Shown piece by piece: positions 8,863 to 18,070 of a DNA stretch of 64,000 nt. Location of the stretch: the NCBI GenBank assembly GCA_030681645.1, contig JAUXRX010000042.1:186001-250000 (forward strand), read 5' to 3'. The notes below the pieces were generated by a model that saw only the letters and a list, made by a program, of their open reading frames with translations, had not been told where the DNA came from and searched no databases. Within the stretch, counting starts at the first letter, position 1; each line of letters starts with the position of its first letter. Position numbers and translations under genes: made by a program. Source of the DNA: Archangium sp. (GTDB taxonomy: Bacteria > Myxococcota > Myxococcia > Myxococcales > Myxococcaceae).

Positions 8863-10509
8863 CTACCGCCCCTTGCCACTTGCCGCGAACAGCTCCTTCA
8901 CGAACTCGGGCACCGCGCGCGGCGTGCGCACCGGGTGAAACTGCACCGCCAGGGTGTCGGCGAACGCCTTCGCGCTCTGGAAGCGCAGCGACTGGTTCTT
9001 CTCCAGCGCCTTCTTGAGCACCGCCTCGAGCGGGCCCGAGCACTCGTCGCGGCGCTCGCGCAGGGGCGTTTCCCGCTTGCTGCGGATGGCCTGCGTCAGC
9101 TCCTCGAGCGAGTTGCCCGCGAAGGGCTGCTCCAGCGTGAGCAGCTCGTAGAGCGTGACCGCCGCGGCCCACAGGTCGATCGACGCGTAGACCTCACCCG
9201 CCAGGGCCTCGGGCGCGAGGTAGCTGGGGCGGCCCTCGTTCACCGCGCGGGACAGCAGCGTGCCCGCGCGCCGCGCCCGCCCGAAGTCTCCCAGCTTGAT
9301 CACGCCCGTCTTCGACACGAACAGGTTGTGAGGCGAGACATCTCCATGCACCAGGTCGATGGCCGTGCCGCTCTCGTCCTTCGCGCTGTGCACCGCGCCC
9401 AGCGCGTCGAGCAGCACCTTGGCCAGGTAGCAGGCCACGTCGACCGGCAGCGGCTTCTTGCGCGAGCGGCACTTGCGGAGAATCTGGGCGAGGTCGTGCC
9501 CCTCGATGACCTCCATCACCAGGCAGTGCTGGCCATCGAACACCCCGGTGTCGATCGTGCGCACGATGTTGGGGTGCTTGAGCAGCGAGAGCGCCTTCGC
9601 CTCGGCCTCGAAGGCCCGCACCGCCGCCGGGTCCTCCGCGCGGCGCCTGTGCAGCCGCTTGAGCGCCACGTAGATGCCCAGGGCCGGCCCCTCGACGACG
9701 CGCGCGAAGTGCACGTCGCTGGTGCCACCGGTGCCCAGCAGCGAGAGCAGCTCATAGGGCCCGACGCGCTCGTGGGCGGGACGGACTGCAGGGACCTCGA
9801 CTCCGCTCGGGGTGAGCGGTGCAGCCCGGGGGAGGGCATCGAGCCGCGCCTGCACCACGGGCGTCGCCACCGGCGCGAACTGCAGCGCCACGCCGCGGTC
9901 CGAGACGTTCAACACGGTCGCCGCCGCGCGCACCGGGCCCCCGGGCAGGGTCACTTCGAGCTCCACCTTCGCCTGCACCATGGGAGGGCTCGTCGTGCGC
10001 AGCAGCGCGCCGCCCGCAGACAGGTTCTCCACCGTGCCGCCGACCTTCTTCCCTCCGACGATGAGCACGCCCGGCGCCTCGACGACGTGCCGCACTGACG
10101 CGCGCCGCTCAGGCCCGCCCCGCGAGAAGGCCTCGTCGAGCGCTTTGGGCACCTCGTCGGGCCCGATGCCCAGCCGCTGCCACCCGCACTCCGCGAAGCG
10201 CGAGAGGAAGTGGCCGCGCTCCTGGTACTCCAGCTCGCTCAGGGCGACGACGGTCCCCCCGGCGTGCTCGGCAGCAGCGACGAGGGCGGCGTGGGTGGTG
10301 TCGGTGAAGCGGTCTTCGCGGAAGCGCAGGATGACGAAGAGGGCGCGCCCGGCCTCGCGCCGCCCGAGGTCGACCTGCAACAGCGAGAAGTCGTAGTCCG
10401 AGAGCCAGCTGTCCACGCAGGCCCGCTGACGATCGCCCACCGCGCCCTCGAAGAGGATCGCGCGCTCGACCGTCTCACCCCCTTCACTCACGCGAGGAGC
10501 GTAGCGCAT
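8863..10509 (-). CDS. PilZ domain-Ser/Thr protein kinase fusion
   Basis: 548 residues with three parts. Residues about 15-125 form an unidentified alpha/beta domain (AILFEGAVGDRQRACVDSWL). Residues about 133-222 form a PilZ domain starting ERRASVRH and continuing VENLSAGGALLR, the pattern that binds cyclic-di-GMP. Residues about 250-520 are a Hanks-type kinase with G-loop LLGTGGTSDVHFAR, Lys284 (VALKRL), HGDVSPHN (D390, N395) and GDFGRA. The catalytic loop has Gly instead of Arg before Asp (HGD, not HRD), making it a non-RD kinase that would not need activation-loop phosphorylation. The PilZ-kinase linker contains one family B copy (9794-9819). No membrane segment is visible, so it is cytoplasmic. 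Inferred role: coupling a second-messenger signal to phosphorylation. It is divergent from the phosphoesterase gene, with only 14 bp between the two start codons. Confidence 0.88.
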   Translation of the reverse strand: MRYAPRVSEGGETVERAILFEGAVGDRQRACVDSWLSDYDFSLLQVDLGRREAGRALFVILRFREDRFTDTTHAALVAAAEHAGGTVVALSELEYQERGHFLSRFAECGWQRLGIGPDEVPKALDEAFSRGGPERRASVRHVVEAPGVLIVGGKKVGGTVENLSAGGALLRTTSPPMVQAKVELEVTLPGGPVRAAATVLNVSDRGVALQFAPVATPVVQARLDALPRAAPLTPSGVEVPAVRPAHERVGPYELLSLLGTGGTSDVHFARVVEGPALGIYVALKRLHRRRAEDPAAVRAFEAEAKALSLLKHPNIVRTIDTGVFDGQHCLVMEVIEGHDLAQILRKCRSRKKPLPVDVACYLAKVLLDALGAVHSAKDESGTAIDLVHGDVSPHNLFVSKTGVIKLGDFGRARRAGTLLSRAVNEGRPSYLAPEALAGEVYASIDLWAAAVTLYELLTLEQPFAGNSLEELTQAIRSKRETPLRERRDECSGPLEAVLKKALEKNQSLRFQSAKAFADTLAVQFHPVRTPRAVPEFVKELFAASGKGR

Positions 10510-10523
10510 GCGATGATGAGCCG

Positions 10524-11633
10524 GTGTTGCCCGATCGCCGCATCGTCGTCGCCCAACTGCGAGCCCACGAAGACGCAGACGCGCTGACCCTGCGCCCGCC
10601 CGATGGCCTCCAGCGGCAACTTCACGTCGCGGTCGGAGACCCCCAGGCGCCGCTCTCGAAGTTCATGCGCATTCTCGACGTGAACGGGCTGCTCGGCGAC
10701 GACGGCCACCTGCGCCCCGAGGTGGGCCTGGTCTCGATGGGCGATCACTTCGACTGGGGCCGCCCGGACGACCGCATGGACGCCACCCACGACGGCACGC
10801 TGCTGCTCTCGTGGCTGGCCGCGCACCCGCCCGACCAGGTGCAGATCCTCGTGGGGAACCACGACCTGGTGCGGGTGGGCGAGCTGAGCGGCTTCACCGA
10901 CGAGGGCTTCGTCGAGGCGCGCGCGCTGGCTGACAAGGCGGTCGAGCCGGCGCAGCACGCCGCCTTCCTCTCCCGCTACCCGATGCTCGCGAGCCCCGCC
11001 GTCATCACCCGGGACTACTCGTGCTTCGACGTGCGCCAGAAGGCGCTGGTGACGCGCCTGCTCAAGACGCGCCGGGTGCGCCTGGCGCTGGCCCCCGCGC
11101 CCGACTTCCTGCTGGTGCACGCGGGCGTCACCACCGAAGACCTGGCGCTCCTGGGCCCCGTCGGCCCCGACGCGCCGTCGATCGCCGCCGCGCTGAACGC
11201 CTTCCTCGACGCGCGGGTGGCGCGGTGGAAGGGAGAAGGCGCGCTCGATCTCTCCCCGCTCCACGAGCCGGGCTCGGCGCGCGACGGCGAAGCCCGCGGC
11301 ATTCTCGCGCACCGCCCGGCCAACCCCGACACCAAGCAGGTCGGCCGCGCCAACCGCCGGTACGATCCGCGCCTGCTCCCTGCGGGCGTGACGCAGGCCA
11401 TCGGCCACATCAACGACAAGAAGGCGCGCGAGCTGATGGGAAGCTGGGCGACCTCGAAGACGCCCGAGCTGGGCACGCTGCGGGGCCTCGAGATCGGCGC
11501 GAGGGCCGACTACCACCTGGGCTGCCTCGACCACGATCGCCTCCTCTTCCTCGATGGCGCGATGCACCAGGTCGACGCCGTGGAGTACGAGCTGTTCGAT
11601 CTCGAGCTGCGGCAGCGGCTCATCCTCCGCTAG
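10524..11633 (+). CDS. Calcineurin-like metallophosphoesterase
   Basis: A 369-residue cytoplasmic enzyme of the PPP/calcineurin superfamily. Metal-binding motifs appear in order: VGDPQAP (residues 38-43), GDHFDWG (73-79), GNHD (111-114) and HAGV (199-202). GDP stands where many members have GDxHG, so substrate type is uncertain; both protein phosphatase and nucleotidase are possible. The start is GTG 10524, the only in-frame start ahead of the conserved beta strand. It is divergent from the PilZ-kinase, and a kinase-phosphatase pair from one shared promoter region is plausible but not shown. A family A repeat begins 4 bp after its stop and may act as a terminator hairpin. Confidence 0.85.
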   Translation: MLPDRRIVVAQLRAHEDADALTLRPPDGLQRQLHVAVGDPQAPLSKFMRILDVNGLLGDDGHLRPEVGLVSMGDHFDWGRPDDRMDATHDGTLLLSWLAAHPPDQVQILVGNHDLVRVGELSGFTDEGFVEARALADKAVEPAQHAAFLSRYPMLASPAVITRDYSCFDVRQKALVTRLLKTRRVRLALAPAPDFLLVHAGVTTEDLALLGPVGPDAPSIAAALNAFLDARVARWKGEGALDLSPLHEPGSARDGEARGILAHRPANPDTKQVGRANRRYDPRLLPAGVTQAIGHINDKKARELMGSWATSKTPELGTLRGLEIGARADYHLGCLDHDRLLFLDGAMHQVDAVEYELFDLELRQRLILR

Positions 11634-11637
11634 TCAA

Positions 11638-11689
11638 CCTCTCCCTGCGAAAGCGGGGAGAGGTCGGCCGCAGGCCGGGTGAGGGGCGC
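11638..11689. repeat. Family A palindromic repeat, single arm
   Basis: CCTCTCCCTGCGAAAGCGGG then GAGAGG forms a stem, followed by GGCCGCAGGCCGGGTGAGG. It is nearly identical to the left arm at 588. It lies directly after the phosphoesterase stop and may end transcription. The remaining bases to 11827 show no gene. Confidence 0.75.
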
Positions 11690-11827
11690 TGTGGCTGCAG
11701 ACCAGTCCGTTCCGGCAGCTGAAGGCTCCAGCCCACGGCCTGTCGGCGGCCCCCGACGATCCACCCGCTCCGCGCTCGTGGATCAGCGCGCCTGGCGGTG
11801 GTTTCGGAAATGCAATTCCAGCGGGGC

Positions 11828-14518
11828 ATGTCACCTCTCACCAAAATTGGCTGTGTCCTGGTCGTCATCGCGATGGGCTGTGCAGCGCCGGAAGAAGAGG
11901 CGCCCCGGCCCCCGCTCTACGTCGGCGCGCTGGAAGGCAGCGACGCGCTCATCGCCCTGGCCCCCGAGGGGAACCTGGTGGTGGGCTACGTCTGCGCCGA
12001 GCAGCGCTGGGCCGAGCATTCGGGCTGGTTCTTCACCGAGCTCGAGGACGACGCCCAGCTCATCGGCCGGGTGAAGACCGCCACCAGCGGCACCGGGCAC
12101 ACGCTCGAAGGCGTCACCCTCACTCCCACCTCGGCCAGCGGCACGGTGCGCTTCGCCGACGGCGCCACGCACACCTTCACCGCCGCGCTCGCCGACCCGC
12201 GCACCACCGCGGGCCTCTACGAGTCGCACGCCGCCGAGGGCCAGGCGGGGTTGATCATCACCAACGACGGCCGGGCCGCGGGCGCGGCGAAGCTCGCCAC
12301 CGGAAGTGAGGAGCCGGCGGCGGTGCAGCCCGTCACCGTAACCCAGCCGACCTCCAGCGGCACGGGGACCGGCGGAATCCAGGTCTCCGTTCCCGGCCTG
12401 GGCGAGCGGCTCCTGCCTCCGCTGATCCCTTCGCTGACGGCGGTCACCCGCCTCGGCCCCACGCTGTTCGTGCTGGTGCACGGCATGAATCACCCGGTGA
12501 CCAGCACGCCGGACCAGGTGGACAGCCCTGCGCAGTCGCGCACCGAGTGGCACCTGGACTTCGTGCAGGGCCTGCTGGGCGGGAATGACCCGAACGGCGG
12601 CGCCCACGCCCCGATGTTCAACTTCGCCGGCCAGGCGGTGACGCAGGCCAACTTCATGTCGCCGGCGAGGTTGCCGCGCTTCGATTCCTTCACCCCGGAG
12701 GCGGGCATCGAGACGCTCGACGCGGTGGCCTCGCACTTCATCACCCTCGACGCGCGTGTGGGCGACGTGAGGCAGGGCGGGCTGAGCGCCGCGGGCAAGG
12801 CGCCGTCCTTCAGCGCCCTCATCACCTACCGGGACGCCGCGGGTGGGCTGGCCGAGTCGGGTAAGCGCATCGCCAACGAGACCTACGTCGCGGTGCGCTG
12901 GTACGAGCAGCACTTCCGCCGCACGCCGAAGGTGATCTACGTCACCCAGAGCTTCGGGGGCGTGGTCGCCCGCTTCGTGCTCTCCAACCCGACCCAGGCG
13001 CAGCTGTCCGCCGCGGGCGTGAACGCCGACGCCGTCCTCATCACCCCCGAAGATCGCCGGCGCATGGACTACGTGCGCGACCGCATCGTCTACCTGCTCA
13101 CGATGGGCACGCCGCACGAAGGCAGCTTCATCGCCGACATGTTCGTGCCGCTGCAGCAGGACCTGCTGTTGCTCGAGCGCTCGCTCGACCTGGGGGTGGC
13201 CGGCCTCCAGGGCGACCTGCGCAACCTGGGCCTCATGCTCGGCCAGCTCGGAGACCTCACCTCGTCGGTGCTGTTGCCGCGACAGAACGAAGCGCAGACG
13301 CTGGCCAACGTGCGCGCCGGGCTGGCCGAGCTGCGCCGCCGCCTCGACGGCCGCGCGCTGCGGGACCTGGTGCATCCGTTCTGGGTGCGGGCCAACACCG
13401 GGCCGCTGCACCCGTCGCGCGCCCGCCGCACCGCCGCCTCGCCGCTGGTGGGCGCGGGAGGCCAGCTGATCCCCATCTACGCGGCCGGCGCTCGCACCCC
13501 GGGCCGCGCCTTCACCGCGCCGGAGCTGGCGGTGTTCGACCGGTTCCAGGCCGAGAACCCGAAGGAGCAGGAGTGGATGGTGAGCACGCTGGTGACCGAC
13601 CTGCTGCTGCACACCCGGCTGGTGAACCAGAACGGCTTCGGCCGCTCGAACCAGGGACTCTTCGCGGGCTTCGACGCGCAGCTCGATCGCCGCCAGCGCC
13701 TGGTGGATGGCTCGGCCTTCGCCCGCACCCGGGCGCAGGTGCTGGTCAACAGCGTCAGCCCCTGGTTCGCCGAGCGCTTCGGCGCCGGCGTGGAGGGCGT
13801 GGTGAACTTCGCGATGGGTGACGCGCGGCTGGTGGCGATGCCCATTCACCTCGACCGCACCGGCCACTTCGACCTGGGCGGTACGGTGGTGCTGCCGGTG
13901 CCCGCCTTCGAGTGCGTCGAGGGAGCGCAGCGGTTCCGCATCACCCTCGAGTTCGGCCGGCTGCTCACCTCGATGCGCGCCACCTTCGGCTCGCTCACCG
14001 CCGCGGGCCGGGCGCTCCGCACCCGGAACCTCAACGGCGTGCTGGAAGCGCTCGCCCTCACCGGCAGCAACCTGGAAGACATCTTGCGGTGGTTCCTCGA
14101 CGAGTACAGCGCGCTCGGGGTTCCCGAAGGACGCTGCAAGTTGCCGGTGGACCTCGGCAGCGTGCTCTCGGCGGGAAACCTGCTGAACTGGACGGTGGTC
14201 GACGCGACCGACACCTTCCCCGCGCCGCGCTGGGTGCGCGAGGCCCAGCTCGCCTCGGACGATGAGATCGACGACGACGGGGTGGTGGCCATGGACTCGG
14301 CGGTGGGCTTCAGCCTGGGCACCACCACGCCGCTCTTCTTCGACCACACCCGCCTCGAGGGCACCACGCGCGGCTCCTGGTACCGGATCTTCGACTCGCC
14401 CGTGGAAGCGGAGTGCCACGGCATGCAGCACCAGTGGAACATCGGCAGCTGGGCGCTGCAGAACTTCTTCACTGCCGGGCCGGTGCCGGGCGCGGGGCCG
14501 CTGAGCGTGTTCCCGTGA
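11828..14518 (+). CDS. Lipase-like alpha/beta-hydrolase lipoprotein
   Basis: 896 residues. ATG 11828 gives a lipoprotein signal (MSPLTKIGCVLVVIAMGC, Cys18). A GTG at 11798 is an alternative that adds ten residues. Residues about 25-200 form a beta-rich domain of unknown type. From 210 an alpha/beta-hydrolase core is suggested by FVLVHGMNHP (oxyanion region) and VTQSFGGVVARFVL (likely nucleophile Ser375). The elbow is T-Q-S-F-G-G rather than strict GxSxG, like some PGAP1/lipase-type hydrolases. A further ~500 residues match nothing I recognise, with later segments AMGDARLVAMPIHLDRTGHF and VDATDTFPAPRWVREA. Expected location is a membrane-anchored or surface lipoprotein with esterase or lipase activity. 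The last 50 bp overlap a convergent small gene. Confidence 0.75.
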   Translation: MSPLTKIGCVLVVIAMGCAAPEEEAPRPPLYVGALEGSDALIALAPEGNLVVGYVCAEQRWAEHSGWFFTELEDDAQLIGRVKTATSGTGHTLEGVTLTPTSASGTVRFADGATHTFTAALADPRTTAGLYESHAAEGQAGLIITNDGRAAGAAKLATGSEEPAAVQPVTVTQPTSSGTGTGGIQVSVPGLGERLLPPLIPSLTAVTRLGPTLFVLVHGMNHPVTSTPDQVDSPAQSRTEWHLDFVQGLLGGNDPNGGAHAPMFNFAGQAVTQANFMSPARLPRFDSFTPEAGIETLDAVASHFITLDARVGDVRQGGLSAAGKAPSFSALITYRDAAGGLAESGKRIANETYVAVRWYEQHFRRTPKVIYVTQSFGGVVARFVLSNPTQAQLSAAGVNADAVLITPEDRRRMDYVRDRIVYLLTMGTPHEGSFIADMFVPLQQDLLLLERSLDLGVAGLQGDLRNLGLMLGQLGDLTSSVLLPRQNEAQTLANVRAGLAELRRRLDGRALRDLVHPFWVRANTGPLHPSRARRTAASPLVGAGGQLIPIYAAGARTPGRAFTAPELAVFDRFQAENPKEQEWMVSTLVTDLLLHTRLVNQNGFGRSNQGLFAGFDAQLDRRQRLVDGSAFARTRAQVLVNSVSPWFAERFGAGVEGVVNFAMGDARLVAMPIHLDRTGHFDLGGTVVLPVPAFECVEGAQRFRITLEFGRLLTSMRATFGSLTAAGRALRTRNLNGVLEALALTGSNLEDILRWFLDEYSALGVPEGRCKLPVDLGSVLSAGNLLNWTVVDATDTFPAPRWVREAQLASDDEIDDDGVVAMDSAVGFSLGTTTPLFFDHTRLEGTTRGSWYRIFDSPVEAECHGMQHQWNIGSWALQNFFTAGPVPGAGPLSVFP

Positions 14519-14969
14519 TCAGGATCCGGGTCGGGTCGATGGAACGCTCCGTGACCCAATCCTCTCGCGGGCGCCAGCGGACAGCGGGGAGTGCTGCAGA
14601 GAGGAAGCATGCGTCGTCTGGCACGACGAAGCGGTAGCGATCGGCCGCGCGCTGCAGCAGTCGTGGGAGGTCTGCGCGCTCGACGTCCGCGCGAGCGCGC
14701 TCGCGGTCGTGAACTCGCAAGGTGATCAAGCGTCCTTTGGGACGGTGAGACGTGAGCTGGCGCTCGAGGTTGCTGGTTCGAATGATCATGGAGACGTCGA
14801 GCGAGCGGGGTGGCCGCGACTTGTTCGCGATCGCGATCCAGAGTGACGCGGGTTCTTGTGCTTCGGCGCCGAGCCAGTCGATGTTGATCTTCCGATGCGT
14901 CAGCTCTCTCTCTCGGAAGAGACCGCGCTTGGCGAGTTCGTCGATGACGTCCAGTTCAGGGTGTCCCAT
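14469..14969 (-). CDS. Small protein of unknown family
   Basis: A 166-residue frame with ATG 14969 preceded by GGAGG (14974-14978) at good spacing, which supports it as real. It is charged and mostly alpha/beta (DVIDELAKRGLFRERELTHR; DRYRFVVPDDACFLSAALP), with no signal peptide or membrane segment. I do not recognise the family. The C-terminus is odd. After DWVTERSIDPT the frame runs 50 bp into the convergent lipase gene, whereas a second partial copy of this gene (18071-18213) reaches a stop four codons after the same point. The native end may thus have been lost here and replaced by read-through. Surrounding sequence is patchy accessory DNA. Confidence 0.5.
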   Translation of the reverse strand: MGHPELDVIDELAKRGLFRERELTHRKINIDWLGAEAQEPASLWIAIANKSRPPRSLDVSMIIRTSNLERQLTSHRPKGRLITLRVHDRERARADVERADLPRLLQRAADRYRFVVPDDACFLSAALPAVRWRPREDWVTERSIDPTRILITGTRSAAPRPAPARQ

Positions 14970-15352
14970 TACGCCTCCGGTGGGGCAGTTCGCGATGAGC
15001 TTTCATGGGAGGACTGACATCCGGCTCGAAGCGCAGGCGGTGGGAGAAGCCGCTCAGCGTCAGCGCCTGTTCGGTCTGGCCCCTCGCCGCGAGGCTCCAG
15101 TTTCCTCAGTGCACGCGGCTTCGCGATGGATCCGCCCAGGCGTGCGGCCCTTACGGCCACCCCGAGTTTGGGTCGGTCACCCGATCGTTCGCCAAGGTCA
15201 CCGTCGAATCGCTCGCGCGCGACGTGCACAGGCAATCGCGCAAACGGACGGTACGACATGACGAGTCATCGAGAGACCAACGGGGTGCAGCTTTGGACTT
15301 CTCGTTCTTCCTCTCTGGTCACCGTTCAGGACCTCTGTCAGACCAGTGGCCC
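14970..15352. other. Intergenic region, no convincing gene
   Basis: This 383-bp stretch holds the upstream region of the small unknown gene and the leader of the HAD gene. Bases 15006-15043 are repeated at 18207-18253. The plus frame leading into the HAD gene is open but has poor codon character and no start with a ribosome site. I see no promoter I would defend. Confidence 0.5.
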
Positions 15353-15997
15353 ATGAGGCCAAATCAGCTCTGGGACCTCGACGGCACACTGACGGACCCT
15401 CGCACCGGCATCACGCGGTGTTTCCAACACGCGCTCCGGTCTGCCGGGTTGCCCGTCCCGCCCGAGGACGAACTGCTGTGGATCATCGGCCCGCCGCTGC
15501 AGGACAGCTTCGCGAAGCTCTTGCCTGGTGCTTCGGAGGCGGAGGTGTGGCGCCTGGTGACGACGTATCGTGAGCGTTACGCCACCGTGGGTATCTTCGA
15601 GAACACGCTGTACGCGGACATTCCCTCACTCCTGCGCGCGGTGGGCCACAGACGCAACTTCCTCGCTACTTCCAAGCCACGCGTCTTCGCCGAACAGGTT
15701 CTCGCGCACTTCGGACTGAGTGGGCTCCTGCAGGGGACGTACGGCAGCGAGCTGTCGGGCGAGCGGAGCGACAAGGGGCAGCTGCTGGCCTGGCTGCTCG
15801 AGCAAGAACGAATCGACCCTCGGGACGCGGTGATGATCGGCGACCGCAAGCACGACGTCGCAGGCGCCAAGGCGGTGGGCGCGCTGGCCGTGGGGGTCAC
15901 GTGGGGCTACGGCTCACGCGCCGAACTCGAAGATGCCGGCGCCGACCACGTGTTCGATTCGCCGCGCGAGCTGCAGGCGTTCCTGTTGGGGCCGTAA
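15353..15997 (+). CDS. HAD-family phosphatase, PGP-like
   Basis: A 214-residue haloacid-dehalogenase hydrolase. ATG 15353 lies just before the first strand. Motif I is WDLDGTLTD (nucleophile Asp and acid Asp two later), motif II is ATSKP, motif III uses Lys in ERSDKGQ, and motif IV is GDRKHDVAGA. An alpha-helical cap between motifs I and II (FQHALRSAGLPVPPEDELLW) is like phosphoglycolate phosphatase and pyrophosphatase PpaX relatives. Substrate cannot be named from sequence. It is followed 29 bp later by a secreted-protein gene of different composition. Confidence 0.85.
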   Translation: MRPNQLWDLDGTLTDPRTGITRCFQHALRSAGLPVPPEDELLWIIGPPLQDSFAKLLPGASEAEVWRLVTTYRERYATVGIFENTLYADIPSLLRAVGHRRNFLATSKPRVFAEQVLAHFGLSGLLQGTYGSELSGERSDKGQLLAWLLEQERIDPRDAVMIGDRKHDVAGAKAVGALAVGVTWGYGSRAELEDAGADHVFDSPRELQAFLLGP

Positions 15998-16026
15998 GGT
16001 GGGAGGGTCGAGCGAAGGAGCAGTTC

Positions 16027-16833
16027 ATGAGAACCATTCGTCTCTTGATTGCGGCTTGGGCGTACGCACTCTCTTGCGGCTGCATAGAAGCGGCCGCTCA
16101 GCCACAGCCCCCAGTCCTTCTCGCAATTGTGCCTGAGTTCTATGACGGGGTTGCGCCGGCCCTGCGAGTCTCGCTCAGGGGCGACCGTCATTTCACACGG
16201 CCCTTGAGCACTGTCGTGTCGCGCTTTGAGGTGCGTAGTTCTGCCGGAGCGGCGGTTTCGGTCGAGCCGGAGTTGTCGGTTCCTGCAGAGACCTATCGCG
16301 GCTACGAAGACCGACGCTATCTCCTTCCCGCGGACCTGACTGATGGCGTGTACACCGCGACAGTCGAGTTCTCTGACTGGGGTGTCAGTATTGGGCCCGC
16401 TGCCTCTGAGGTGATCCAGCGGGACGGCCTCGAGTTCCAGACTGTGTTTTCCTACTCCCAGGCTCACTTCGAGTTCGAGAGCATTTCGATCTGTGCCGGT
16501 TTGGTCACTCTGGTGTTTGGTGAACGAGTCATGCCCGTGCCGCCTTCGACCTTCCTCGAGCGTGTGCACATCACCTCGAAAGGGCAGGACGTGGAATGTC
16601 GAGTGGCGGCCAGTTCGTTGGAACCTGCCGGCCTGGTCTTTGGATCCTCCATCGAGTTGGAATGCGGGACGATCGAGGCGCCCTTCTCAGTCGTGCTGAA
16701 CTCGCTACAGGCGGCCACGGGTCGAGCGCCTGTCGTCTTCATTCCGGAGGGGCACGAGGTCGGCGAGGTGTGGTTCGATTTGCCCACTCGGATCGCCGGT
16801 GACTGCATGATTTTCAACACAAGAAAACCCTGA
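16027..16833 (+). CDS. Secreted or lipoprotein of unknown function
   Basis: 268 residues. ATG 16027 has GAAGGAG upstream (about 16013-16019) and starts an export signal (MRTIRLLIAAWAYALSCGC) with a possible lipobox Cys at 17 or 19. The rest reads as beta-strand domains (VVSRFEVRSSAGAAVSVEPE; DGVYTATVEFSDWGVSIG) like Ig/carbohydrate-binding folds, with two later cysteines (CRVA, ECGT). Third-position GC is clearly lower than in neighbours, suggesting recent acquisition. I do not recognise a family. Confidence 0.7.
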   Translation: MRTIRLLIAAWAYALSCGCIEAAAQPQPPVLLAIVPEFYDGVAPALRVSLRGDRHFTRPLSTVVSRFEVRSSAGAAVSVEPELSVPAETYRGYEDRRYLLPADLTDGVYTATVEFSDWGVSIGPAASEVIQRDGLEFQTVFSYSQAHFEFESISICAGLVTLVFGERVMPVPPSTFLERVHITSKGQDVECRVAASSLEPAGLVFGSSIELECGTIEAPFSVVLNSLQAATGRAPVVFIPEGHEVGEVWFDLPTRIAGDCMIFNTRKP

Positions 16834-16869
16834 AGCAGGGAGGTCATCGAGGCTTCAGCTTCCCCAGAC

Positions 16870-18018
16870 TCAGGGCTGTTGGAGGCACCTCTCGTAGCGC
16901 GCGTTCACGTTCTTCGCGAACCACGCGGTGGAGCGGTCCTGCGACAGCTTCGGGCTCTTGATGGTCACCTCGGGAAGGCGGGCGTAGGGGGGATCCACCC
17001 CGTTGCGTTGTGCCCAGACCCGCTTGATCGCCCGCCAGGTGTCGGTGCTCTCGAGCGCCGCGGTCTTCTCTTCGAGCACGTCGGCGCGCACGCGGCGATC
17101 ACTCAGCTCGGGCGCGTGTTGGTCGCGAAAGGCCAGGATCGCCGTGAGTGATTGGGTCTGGCGGTCGAGCGGCCTCGCGTTCTTGTCCCAGGCGAGCAGA
17201 TCTCCGTCGAGCACCAGCGGCTGCTTGATGAGCTGGCTGACCTGCTCCTGCAAGGCGGCGTTGCGGCTCGCGTAGAGACCCGCGTTGTAGTCAGCGAAGC
17301 GGTACAGCGCGCGAGCGTAGGCCGCCTGGTACCCGAGCAGCCGCGCCGTGCCGAAGTACACCCCACCGCTTTGCGTGTAGAGCGAGTCGCGCACCTCTCT
17401 CTGGGTCTTCTTCTGTCGCTTCTTCACCGTCAGCTCTTCCGCGAACCGAACGCTCACCTGCATCGAGCCGATGGTGGTGACGGGGTTGAAGTCTTCGGGG
17501 CTCGCGTCGAAGAGAGCGCCGATGAGATCGAGCGCCTTGTAGGGTGCGGGGAATTTCTCTTCGTAGAAATGGAGAATGTCCCGGAACAACACGTCGAGAT
17601 CGCGCTCGGTCTTCAGCGTGGGCAGGCGATCTTCGAAGGTGCGCTTCGAGCCCGGGGCCTTGCCGCTGAGCAGTTCGTGGAGCGCGGGGCGGCCGAGCGG
17701 GCCGAGCTTCTCGACCTTCTTCTCGAGCTCGCTCCGCAGCATCCGGGGCAGACCCGCGACCTGAGGGTCGGCGTGGAAGCCGGATTCCTGCTCGATGATC
17801 GCGAGCACCTGGCAGACCGTCTCGGGGTCCGCGGGGAGTTGTTGATCGTCGAGCGCGGCCAGCACGTCGCTTGCCCAGCTCTCGCGGTTGGGCACCTTCT
17901 CGGGGACCCGGTCGGTCACCTGCGCCACGGTCATGCGCGGGACCTGCACAGCTCGCTGCTGAGCGACGCAGCTCATCAATGACAGCAGGGGGATCGCCAG
18001 GAACCTGCGCAACGCCAT
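16870..18018 (-). CDS. DUF1615-type lipoprotein, lysozyme-like
   Basis: 382 residues. ATG 18018 starts a lipoprotein signal (MALRRFLAIPLLSLMSC, Cys17). A TTG six bases upstream is less likely. The body matches the DUF1615 pattern: PETVCQVLAIIEQESGFHAD with the catalytic-looking Glu-Ser, TTIGSMQVSVRFAEE, GGVYFGTARLLGY and YRFADYNAGLYASRNAAL. These ESGF/SMQVS/YNAG elements resemble lytic transglycosylase-like folds, so a peptidoglycan-active envelope role is inferred. It stands alone, convergent with the gene at 16027-16833. Confidence 0.82.
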   Translation of the reverse strand: MALRRFLAIPLLSLMSCVAQQRAVQVPRMTVAQVTDRVPEKVPNRESWASDVLAALDDQQLPADPETVCQVLAIIEQESGFHADPQVAGLPRMLRSELEKKVEKLGPLGRPALHELLSGKAPGSKRTFEDRLPTLKTERDLDVLFRDILHFYEEKFPAPYKALDLIGALFDASPEDFNPVTTIGSMQVSVRFAEELTVKKRQKKTQREVRDSLYTQSGGVYFGTARLLGYQAAYARALYRFADYNAGLYASRNAALQEQVSQLIKQPLVLDGDLLAWDKNARPLDRQTQSLTAILAFRDQHAPELSDRRVRADVLEEKTAALESTDTWRAIKRVWAQRNGVDPPYARLPEVTIKSPKLSQDRSTAWFAKNVNARYERCLQQP

Positions 18019-18070
18019 GGCCAACGATACCGGCTACTCAGGCGCGATTGATCCTGAGTTCACCGCATCT

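Noticed and set aside
11831..14431. Very long open frame on the minus strand opposite the lipase-like gene
   Set aside because: Arg/His/Gly-rich composition without domains; it mirrors the high third-position GC of the real plus-strand gene.
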